A model generated the notes under the pieces. It worked only from the letters and a program-made list of their open reading frames with translations, had not been told where the DNA came from and did no database searches. Shown here one piece after another: positions 58,389-64,000 of a stretch of DNA of 64,000 bases. How positions within the stretch are numbered: the first letter of the stretch is position 1; the number at the start of each line of letters is the position of its first letter. The translations under genes were made by a program, and so were the position numbers. The DNA comes from Plantibacter sp. Leaf314 (lineage in GTDB: Bacteria; Actinomycetota; Actinomycetes; Actinomycetales; Microbacteriaceae): contig NZ_LMOB01000003.1 in the NCBI RefSeq assembly GCF_001423185.1, forward strand, positions 62,001 to 126,000. The letters are read 5' to 3'.

Positions 58389-58497
58389 GCCAGCGCGGTG
58401 CGCTGACGCGAGCGCGACCCATACGCGTGAGCGCGGGTCTCTGGAGACCCGCGCTCACGCCCATGACCCGCGGCGAGGCCCAGCGCACCGCGCTGGC
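58389..58497. repeat. Intergenic palindromic repeat family, unit E1
   Basis: 109 bp. Ends GCCAGCGCGGTGCGCTG and CAGCGCACCGCGCTGGC are exact 17-bp inverted copies. The middle holds GTGAGCGCGGGTCTC-TG-GAGACCCGCGCTCAC, a perfect 15-bp hairpin with a 2-nt loop. This is the simplest full version of the family and may be the founding unit. Confidence 0.88.
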
Positions 58498-58537
58498 GCC
58501 GGGTACGCGTGGTCGGGCCCCGACGCCCCGCGCTCGG

Positions 58538-58665
58538 GTCAGCGCGGTGCGCTGACGCGAGACGTCGCGACTCGGCGTGGGCGCGCCCCGCACGACTGAG
58601 CGCGGGTCTCTGGAGACCCGCGCTCACGCCACAGACCTGCGGTGACGTCAGCGCACCGCGCTGGC
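58538..58665. repeat. Intergenic palindromic repeat family, unit E2
   Basis: 128 bp, starting GTCAGCGCGGTGCGCTGACGCGAG and ending CGTCAGCGCACCGCGCTGGC. It contains the same inner hairpin (GAGCGCGGGTCTC, TG, GAGACCCGCGCTC) as E1. The first base pairs of the left end differ from the canonical GGCCAGC. Confidence 0.85.
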
Positions 58666-58688
58666 GCCCCGCCACAGACCCGCGCTCG

Positions 58689-58708
58689 CGTCAGCGCACC
58701 GCGCTGGC
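58689..58708. repeat. Solitary right terminal arm of the palindromic repeat (E3)
   Basis: CGTCAGCGCACCGCGCTGGC stands alone 23 nt after unit E2, preceded by CCCGCGCTCG. It repeats the right end of E2, as if a third unit had been lost or only partly copied. Confidence 0.75.
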
Positions 58709-58726
58709 ACCACCCGAGGGACGCGC

Positions 58727-60718
58727 TCAGACTCGGAGGTCGAGCCAGGCCACCTGCTCCGGCGTCAGCTTCAGCGACAGCGCGTCGGTCGACGAGCGGG
58801 TCTCCTCGATCGACCGCGGCCCGATGAGCGCGAACGTCGGGAAGTCCTGCGCCAGCACGTAGGCGAGGGCGATGGCGGTCGGCGCGACACCGAGGTCGGC
58901 ACCGAGCTTCCGCGCACGGGCGAGCCGCTCGAAGTTGTCGTCGCTGTAGTAGCAGCGCACGAGATCGGGATCCGACAGGTCCTCGGGCTCGGCACGGCCC
59001 GTGAAGAACCCGCGAGCCTGCGACGACCACGGCAGCAACGGCGTCTTCGTCTCCTCGAGCCAGGCGCGGCTCGTGGGGTCGGTCACCTCCACGCAGCCGG
59101 CCCACGGCACGTCGAGCGCCCGCGCGAGACCGAAGTGGTTGCTCAGCGCCGCGAAGCCACGCTTCCCGTGTGCCGCGGCGTACGCGTTCGCCTCCTCGAA
59201 CCGCTCGATCGACCAGTTCGACCCACCGAAGGCGCGGATGCGGCCGGCCTCGGCGTGCTCGTTCAGCACGTCGACGAACTCACCGACCGGCACCTCCACG
59301 TTGTCGCGGTGCATGAGGTACAGGTCGAGGTGGTCGGTCCCCAACCGCTCGAGGCTCTCGAACAGTTGACGTGAGATCGACTCGGGGTCGCAGAACGGCG
59401 TGTGCGCACCCTTCCCGATCACGACGACGTCGTCGCGGACACCACGGTTCGCGAGCCACCGCCCGAGGAGCTGCTCCTGGAGTCCGTCGCCGTACAGCCA
59501 GGCGGTGTCGAAGGCGTTGCCGCCGCGCTCGAAGAAGTCGTCGAACATCGCGGAGGCCTGCGGCAGGGTCTCCTGGTTGTCGACACCCATGACCAGCCGC
59601 GAGATGTCGTGGTCGATGCCGGCGATCCGACCGGTGGGCATCGGCAGTTCGGCACGCACGGTGAGCGGACGGCCGGAACCGGTCGGGACGTCCGTGTCGA
59701 TCGACTCGAAGGGGTACTCGAGGCCGATCGCGGCCCGCCAACGGTCGAGGGTGGCGGCGTTGCCGATCGAGTCGGCCCAACGCATCTGCGGCGCCTGTCC
59801 GGCATCGGCGAACTCGGCGAGCGCGTCGGCCTGGATCGCGTACTGGGGTGCTCCGGGGATCAGGATCGACTCGGTGCCCGTGATGGTGCGGATCTCGATC
59901 GTCGAGCCGTCCTCGACGGAGGGCAGCCACGGATCGGCGACGATGATCTGCCCGGCCGAGCCCGTGACGACGACACGATTGTCGTCCTGCACCCGGACAC
60001 CGCTGGTGACGTGCGCCGTGATGCCGGAGGGGAAGACGAGTGACGCGCTGGCCCATTCGTCGACGCCCGTCGAACCGATGGTCCCGTTGCCGGTGACCTC
60101 CGTCGGGTCGGCGAACGGCGCGCCCACGGCGGCACCGGCGATGAGGCGCGCGATCGAGACGGGGTAGCCGCCGACGTCGAGGATGCCGCCGCCGGCGAGC
60201 TCCGGGTTCATGAGCCGGTGGTCGGCGGGCAGGTTCGCGGCGAAGGCGAACGACGCCTCGATGTGCTGGACCTCGCCGATGGTGCCGGAGGACACGAGCT
60301 CCACGAGCTTGGCCGTCTGCGGGTGGAAGCGGTACATGAACGCCTCGGCGAGGTAGACGCCGGCGCGACGGGCGGTCTCCGCGGCGAGCATCGCTCCGGC
60401 GCGGTTCACCGAGAGCGGCTTCTCGCTGATGATGTGCTTGCCGGCCTCGGCGGCTTCGATGACGAGCCGGACGTGCTCGGTGTGCGGGGTCGCGATGTAC
60501 ACGGCGTCGACGTCCGGGTCGGCCAGCAGCTCGGCGACGGAATCGTAGGCGCGGACGGGTGCCGTGCCATCGCCGAAGCGATCGCCGAACTCCTGGGCGC
60601 GGGCCGCATCGCGACTGGCGACGGCCGCGAGGCGCCCGGTGCGACTCTCGCGCAGTTGCGTCGCGAAGCGCTCCGCGATGGTTCCGGGTCCGATGATTCC
60701 CCAGGCGACGTGTTCCAT
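58727..60718 (-). CDS. Fusion of Gfo/Idh/MocA dehydrogenase and aldo/keto reductase
   Basis: 663 residues from ATG 60718 with GAGGAG upstream. Residues 1-~335 are a Gfo/Idh/MocA oxidoreductase: Rossmann GIIGPGTIAERFA (7-19), SEKPL with Lys100, and the C-domain HRLMNPELAGGGILDVGGYPVS. Residues ~365-663 are an aldo/keto reductase with the full tetrad Asp404, Tyr409 (NAFDTAWLYGDG), Lys436 (VVIGKGAH) and His470 (YLMHRDN). The join (~336-365) is short and in frame. A sugar oxidised by one half could be reduced at another position by the other. It is divergent from a LacI regulator with a perfect operator palindrome between them. Confidence 0.88.
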   Translation of the reverse strand: MEHVAWGIIGPGTIAERFATQLRESRTGRLAAVASRDAARAQEFGDRFGDGTAPVRAYDSVAELLADPDVDAVYIATPHTEHVRLVIEAAEAGKHIISEKPLSVNRAGAMLAAETARRAGVYLAEAFMYRFHPQTAKLVELVSSGTIGEVQHIEASFAFAANLPADHRLMNPELAGGGILDVGGYPVSIARLIAGAAVGAPFADPTEVTGNGTIGSTGVDEWASASLVFPSGITAHVTSGVRVQDDNRVVVTGSAGQIIVADPWLPSVEDGSTIEIRTITGTESILIPGAPQYAIQADALAEFADAGQAPQMRWADSIGNAATLDRWRAAIGLEYPFESIDTDVPTGSGRPLTVRAELPMPTGRIAGIDHDISRLVMGVDNQETLPQASAMFDDFFERGGNAFDTAWLYGDGLQEQLLGRWLANRGVRDDVVVIGKGAHTPFCDPESISRQLFESLERLGTDHLDLYLMHRDNVEVPVGEFVDVLNEHAEAGRIRAFGGSNWSIERFEEANAYAAAHGKRGFAALSNHFGLARALDVPWAGCVEVTDPTSRAWLEETKTPLLPWSSQARGFFTGRAEPEDLSDPDLVRCYYSDDNFERLARARKLGADLGVAPTAIALAYVLAQDFPTFALIGPRSIEETRSSTDALSLKLTPEQVAWLDLRV

Positions 60719-60771
60719 GTGGTGGTGCTCCTCGACGTTGATCGGCGGTTCTGTGGTCTTCGTGAACGCCA

Positions 60772-60787
60772 CCGTGAACGTTCACGG
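60772..60787. promoter_or_regulatory. LacI-family operator palindrome
   Basis: CCGTGAACGTTCACGG is a perfect 16-bp palindrome with the central CG typical of LacI-family sites. A related half, CGTGAACGCC, lies at 60761-60770 on its oxidoreductase side. Located between the divergent oxidoreductase fusion and LacI genes. Confidence 0.75.
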
Positions 60788-60799
60788 CGATGGTATCAG

Positions 60800-60805
60800 T
60801 ACGAT
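60800..60805 (+). promoter_or_regulatory. -10 hexamer TACGAT of a leaderless gene
   Basis: TACGAT ends 6 nt before ATG 60812 of the LacI gene and 12 nt after the operator palindrome, so the repressor would block its own promoter. Confidence 0.6.
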
Positions 60806-60811
60806 GTGTCC

Positions 60812-61915
60812 ATGACCAGACCCCGCGACGATCAGGCTCCCGCACGAGCGACGATCATCGACGTCGCCCGGGTCGCCGGGGTCTCCAGGCAGACCGTGAC
60901 CCGCTCGCTCAACGGCATGCGCGACGTCAGCGAGGCCACCAGGCAACGCGTCATCGAGGTCGCGGCGTCACTCAACTACCGGCCGAACCGGGCCGCACAG
61001 CACCTCGTCAGTGGGCGCACCACGACGCTCGGTCTCGTCGTCGACGACCTGCGGAACCCCTACTACCCGGAACTCGCCGCGGCACTCGTGCAGCAGGCCG
61101 CCGAGCGCGGATGGACCGTGCTGGTCGCCGAGGTCGGGGGAGCGGGTGGCGCCTCGGGCGAGCGGCCGACCGCTGCCGACCGGGGTCCCGAGCTCCCCGA
61201 TGCGGAACGCGCGCAGCTCGCCGAACTCGCGAGACAGGTCGACGCGGTCGTCGGACGCAACGGCGCCGACCACGGCGCCCTGCAGGGGGCGTTCGCGGCT
61301 ATCCCCTTCGTGTCCCTCGGCGACCAGCGCGCCCGCGAGCACGACGATCCCGAAGCGTCGGGGGAGTCGGCTGCGGCGCCGGTGGCCGGCGTCGACATCG
61401 ACTTCGACGACGGCATCCGTCAGGCCATCGCCCACTTCGTCGCCACCGGTCGGCGCTCCATCGCGATGATCGACGCCTCGGCCGAGCCGTCCGGGCGTCG
61501 CCTCGCGTATCGGGCGTTCCTCGCGGAGCACGGCCTGCCCTGGTCGGAGGCGTCGGAGACGTGGGCGGACGACACGCACCAGGGCGGCGTCGCCGCAGCC
61601 CTCCGCTGCCGCGACGCCTTCCCCGAGGTCGACGCGGTCCTCGTCTTCAACGACGTCATGGCGGTCGGGGTGCTCAAGGGCTTCGCGCGCGCCGGGGTGC
61701 GCGTGCCGGAGGACGTCGCGGTGATCGGCATCGACGGCCTCGACCTCGGCCGCTTCGTCACCCCGGAGCTGACGAGCGTCGCCGTCGACAAGCGCGACCT
61801 CGCCCGGCTGAGCCTGGAGCTGCTCGACGGCATGATGTCCGGTTCGTTGCCGCTGACAGGGCCCACGGTCCGGCGGACGGTGGGCGTCTCGCTCGTCGTG
61901 CGCGAGTCCGCCTGA
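60812..61915 (+). CDS. LacI family regulator of the oxidoreductase fusion
   Basis: 367 residues from ATG 60812. HTH and hinge: ATIIDVARVAGVSRQTVTRSLNGMRDVSEATRQRVIEVAASLNYRPNRAAQHLVSGRTTTLGLVVDDLRNPYY. A ~50-residue stretch around 105-150 (VGGAGGASGERPTAADRGPELPDAERA) is longer and more polar than usual in this part of the effector domain. Effector end: DAVLVFNDVMAVGVLKGFARAGVRVPEDVAVIGIDGLDLGRFVTPELTSV. It probably represses itself and the divergent oxidoreductase fusion through the palindrome at 60772. Confidence 0.9.
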   Translation: MTRPRDDQAPARATIIDVARVAGVSRQTVTRSLNGMRDVSEATRQRVIEVAASLNYRPNRAAQHLVSGRTTTLGLVVDDLRNPYYPELAAALVQQAAERGWTVLVAEVGGAGGASGERPTAADRGPELPDAERAQLAELARQVDAVVGRNGADHGALQGAFAAIPFVSLGDQRAREHDDPEASGESAAAPVAGVDIDFDDGIRQAIAHFVATGRRSIAMIDASAEPSGRRLAYRAFLAEHGLPWSEASETWADDTHQGGVAAALRCRDAFPEVDAVLVFNDVMAVGVLKGFARAGVRVPEDVAVIGIDGLDLGRFVTPELTSVAVDKRDLARLSLELLDGMMSGSLPLTGPTVRRTVGVSLVVRESA

Positions 61916-61957
61916 GCCTGACCGGGCGCCGTGCCGCTGCCTGCTCCCGGGACACGG

Positions 61958-61963
61958 CAGACT
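61958..61963 (+). promoter_or_regulatory. -10-like CAGACT of a leaderless gene
   Basis: CAGACT ends 6 nt before ATG 61970 of the MOSC gene and supports that start over the earlier in-frame GTG at 61931. Confidence 0.4.
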
Positions 61964-61969
61964 GGTCCC

Positions 61970-62617
61970 ATGCCTGAACTCCTCGCCCTCTGCCGTGTCG
62001 ACGCCCTCCAGATGGACGACGGGTCGATCGGCGTCACCGCCATCGACAAGCGCGCGGTCGACGAGCCGCTGCACGTCCGGCCGATGGGTCTCTACGGCGA
62101 CGTGCAGGCCGACCGCAAGCACCACGGCGGCCTCACGAAGGCGCTCTACGCCTACGCCGAGGAGGACGCGCGGTTCTGGGAGGGTGAACTCGGTCGCGAG
62201 ATCACCCCTGGGTTGTTCGGTGAGAACCTCCGCACGCAGGGGCTCGACGTGAACGGCGCCGAGATCGGTGAACGCTGGCGCATCGGCGACACCCTCGTCG
62301 TCGAGGTGACGTGCCCGCGCACCCCGTGCGGCACGTTCCAGCGTCGGCTCCGCGAGCCGCGCTGGGTGAAGCGCTTCGCCGACGCGGCACGGCCCGGCGC
62401 CTACCTCAAGGTGGTCAAGAGCGGGACGGTCCAGGCGGGCGACACGATCGAGATCGTCCGGCAGCCCGGCCACGGCGTGACCATCGCCTCCTGGTTCGCC
62501 GCCGCGGACGAGACCCAAGCCGTCGCCCTCGAACAGTCGGAGCAGTCGGGTGCCGTGGCCCTGGCCCCCGAGATCCACGAATCGATCAAGCAGCTCCGTC
62601 GCACGGCGAACCGGTAA
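61970..62617 (+). CDS. MOSC domain protein (YiiM type)
   Basis: 215 residues from ATG 61970. MOSC core: VRPMGLYGDVQADRKHHGGLTKALYAYAEEDARFW (~36-70), PGLFGENLRTQGLDV (80-94) and TCPRTPCGTFQRRL with Cys120, the conserved cysteine thought to carry sulfur. A C-terminal helical extension (~165-215) matches YiiM-like proteins, which act in molybdenum-cofactor-dependent reduction of N-hydroxylated compounds such as 6-hydroxylaminopurine. No other molybdenum genes lie nearby. Confidence 0.85.
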   Translation: MPELLALCRVDALQMDDGSIGVTAIDKRAVDEPLHVRPMGLYGDVQADRKHHGGLTKALYAYAEEDARFWEGELGREITPGLFGENLRTQGLDVNGAEIGERWRIGDTLVVEVTCPRTPCGTFQRRLREPRWVKRFADAARPGAYLKVVKSGTVQAGDTIEIVRQPGHGVTIASWFAAADETQAVALEQSEQSGAVALAPEIHESIKQLRRTANR

Positions 62618-62764
62618 GGACGGCCGTCTCCGCGCACCTGGGGGACTCCTGAGTGCAACCCCCGGGCGGAACAGTCCGGAAGCGGACGCTGTTGCATACC
62701 ATGGAGCCGAAGACCGGAGCACGCGGGGACCCCGCACGGTGCTCGGCACGAAGGAGGAGTCACG

Positions 62765-63313
62765 ATGAGTGCAGCAGACGAGCAGAGCACGACGACCGAG
62801 CGCGCGGTGCTGGCCGGCGGATGCTTCTGGGGCATGGAAGACCTCGTCCGGAAGATGCCGGGCGTGAAGTCGACGCGCGTGGGCTACAGCGGTGGCGATG
62901 TCGCCAACGCCACCTACCGCAACCACGGCACACACGCGGAGGCCCTCGAGGTCGTCTTCGACCCGAGCAAGCTGTCCTTCCGCGAGCTCCTGGAGTTCTT
63001 CTTCCAGATCCACGACCCGTCGACCAAGAACCGCCAGGGCAACGACGTCGGCCTGAGCTACCGTTCGGCGATCTTCTTCACCTCACCCGAGCAGGAGCGC
63101 GTCGCACGCGACACCATCGCCGACGTCGACGCGTCCGGGCTATGGCCGGCCAAGGTCGTCACCGAGGTCGAGCCGGTGTCCGAGTTCTGGGAGGCCGAGC
63201 CTGAGCACCAGGACTACCTGGAGCGCATCCCGTGGGGCTACACCTGCCACTTCGTGCGCCCGGGCTGGAAGCTCCCGCGTCGCGAGGCGGTCGCTGAGCA
63301 GGCCACCGCATAG
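62765..63313 (+). CDS. msrA: Peptide methionine-S-sulfoxide reductase MsrA
   Basis: 182 residues. It reduces the S-form of methionine sulfoxide in proteins. The catalytic motif GGCFWGME has Cys20; [55 protein letters not shown] is the typical MsrA core, and [11 protein letters not shown] and [19 protein letters not shown] follow. The Cys in GYTCHF can act as the resolving cysteine. RBS AAGGAGGAG precedes ATG 62765. A 147-nt gap separates it from the MOSC gene, and a hairpin terminator follows. Confidence 0.95.
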   Translation: MSAADEQSTTTERAVLAGGCFWGMEDLVRKMPGVKSTRVGYSGGDVANATYRNHGTHAEALEVVFDPSKLSFRELLEFFFQIHDPSTKNRQGNDVGLSYRSAIFFTSPEQERVARDTIADVDASGLWPAKVVTEVEPVSEFWEAEPEHQDYLERIPWGYTCHFVRPGWKLPRREAVAEQATA

Positions 63314-63324
63314 TCCGTCATCGC

Positions 63325-63353
63325 AGCGCCCGGCACCACTGGTGTCGGGCGCT
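63325..63353 (+). terminator. Terminator hairpin after msrA
   Basis: AGCGCCCGGCACC (63325-63337) pairs with GGTGTCGGGCGCT (63341-63353) around ACT, with one G-T pair, 12 nt after the msrA stop. The following GTGCTG repeats (63354-63395) are low-complexity. Confidence 0.65.
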
Positions 63354-63419
63354 GTGCTGCGCTGCGCAAGCACCGTGCTGTGCTGTGCTGAGCCCGGACC
63401 GTGCTGCAGACGCGGTGGG

Positions 63420-63638
63420 TCAGACGCCGTCGGCGCGCGAGGAGTTGACCGCGTCGGAGGCGAGCCTCGGAGCGAACCGGGGGTCGAAGGTGAGCGGCGG
63501 ATCGTCGGGTGACGCGAGCGACGGCTTGCCCAGGCGTACCCATTCCAGGTACTGGAGGTACGGATCGGACCCGGCATCGACCGGCGCATCGACGATGCGC
63601 TTGCGTCCCCACGGCCACTTCCACCCCACGGTCAGCAT
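63420..63638 (-). CDS. Small hypothetical protein
   Basis: 72 residues if ATG 63638 is the start (MLTVGWKWPWGRKRIVDAP...). GTG 63629 is an alternative, because TAGGAT (minus strand, 63637-63642) would then be a -10 placed 7 nt upstream in the leaderless manner. The product is soluble, with a basic W/K/R-rich beginning and a middle segment SDPYLQYLEWVRLGKPSL that looks like an amphipathic helix. I recognise no family. The open frame reaches to 63740 but that part lacks coding character. Confidence 0.45.
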   Translation of the reverse strand: MLTVGWKWPWGRKRIVDAPVDAGSDPYLQYLEWVRLGKPSLASPDDPPLTFDPRFAPRLASDAVNSSRADGV

Positions 63639-63849
63639 CCTACGGACGCTTCCTGAGGATCCGCGGACCATCGCGCCACGATCTCGCAACGATGTCTTGG
63701 AGGCGCGCTGGTTTCGTCTGATGGATACGGAGTTGTCCATCGGTCGTCGGTGCTGTCATGATGAAGCCCGGCGGAGATAGCTAGACAGTCGAGATACTTC
63801 GAGGGGTTGTCCGGACCCGGTCGCTGCACCTGCCGAGAGAGGTCGTTCC

Positions 63850-64000
63850 ATGGGCTCCACCGGTAGCGAGACGTCTGAACTCCGCCGAGCCTGGGTGGAG
63901 CAGCTCACGCCAGACCGCTTCAGCGTCTTCGAGGGCGACCGGCGAATCGGGTTCATCGACGTGGACTGGCCGCTGCACATCGCCCTGCGTGGGGCCGACT
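63850..64000 (+). CDS. Hypothetical protein, N-terminal part (cut by window end)
   Basis: Starts at ATG 63850 after AGAGAGG, and remains open to the end of the window (50 codons). The visible part reads MGSTGSETSELRRAWVEQL, then FSVFEGDRRIGFIDVDWPLHIALRGAD. There is no signal peptide. The beta-strand pattern VFEGDRRIGFIDVDWPLHIALRG could be the start of a small soluble domain, but I cannot assign a family from this length. Confidence 0.6.
   Translation, partial: MGSTGSETSELRRAWVEQLTPDRFSVFEGDRRIGFIDVDWPLHIALRGAD

Larger units (their letters stand above)
58354..58726. other. 373-nt intergenic region filled by palindromic repeats
   Basis: No gene is visible; open frames on both strands are made of the repeat sequence itself. 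The region lies between the convergent CUT2 permease gene and the oxidoreductase fusion gene and consists almost entirely of the repeat units at 58389, 58538 and 58689. Confidence 0.75.

Noticed and set aside
58310..58675. Short open frames on both strands in the 58-kb intergenic region
   Set aside because: They consist of the palindromic repeat translated in different frames, giving near-identical QRGALTRA-type peptides; not a gene.
58389..58708. CRISPR array
   Set aside because: Units are long palindromes with unequal spacing, no unique 30-40 bp spacers, and no cas genes nearby.
63354..63395. GTGCTG/GCTGTG repeats after msrA as a regulatory array
   Set aside because: Short imperfect simple sequence next to a terminator; no spacing rule or conservation visible.

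Overview
This is high-GC DNA with tightly packed genes, many ATGA or TGATG start/stop overlaps, and many genes whose -10 hexamer lies only 6-7 nt before the start codon (leaderless transcripts). Protein families such as Eis-type acetyltransferase, DUF6458, LAxTG-anchored wall proteins, TipAS-type MerR and CUT1 ABC systems without their own ATPase point to an actinomycete. A soil- or plant-associated member of the Microbacteriaceae is the best guess; the species is not determined. There is no rRNA, tRNA, CRISPR array, transposase or integrase that I can see.

Layout. 1-2350: the 3' end of a DUF4011/DUF3320-type helicase-nuclease gene, then two small genes with nuclease-like cores (possible edge of a defence cluster). 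2326-6171: a LysR-glyoxalase fusion regulator divergent from tdh-kbl (threonine to glycine). 6185-11302: GNAT and Eis acetyltransferases, a MerR regulator, small membrane proteins, a Ble-like protein and a dienelactone hydrolase-like enzyme. 11468-16562: a four-LTD-domain wall protein, a TipAL-like MerR regulator and a DUF2268 protease. 16810-24574: an amino-sugar/galactoside operon (GH4 glycosidase, CUT1 ABC transporter, AgaS-like SIS protein, BadF-type kinase) with a divergent DeoR regulator. 24793-27319: a GntR-membrane protein pair and an aldo/keto reductase. 27396-39806: a glycan-use locus: LacI regulator, GH35 beta-galactosidase, and divergently a secreted SurA-like protein, a wall-anchored beta-helix/F5-8C/X2/FIVAR protein, a CUT1 transporter, a 56-residue membrane protein and a GH29 alpha-L-fucosidase. 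A fucosylated, galactose-bearing plant glycan is a reasonable substrate guess.

39972-53228: secreted proteins, two TetR regulators, a multidrug MFS pump, a DUF6458 / serine-threonine kinase / lipoprotein / SRPBCC operon, an ArsR-ArsC fusion, a VanY-like carboxypeptidase beside a two-component system, a frameshifted membrane-protein gene and a FadR-type regulator. 53497-58353: a complete ribose-type (CUT2) sugar ABC operon. 58727-64000: a dehydrogenase/aldo-keto reductase fusion with its divergent LacI regulator, a MOSC protein, msrA and two genes of unknown function, the last cut by the window end.

The most unusual non-coding feature is a family of intergenic palindromic repeats of about 110-170 bp, with 17-20 bp terminal inverted repeats and, in several copies, an inner hairpin. 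There are copies at five sites (14648, 16621, 24608, 39842 and a compound cluster at 58389-58708). None encodes a recognisable protein, and I cannot match the family to one I know.
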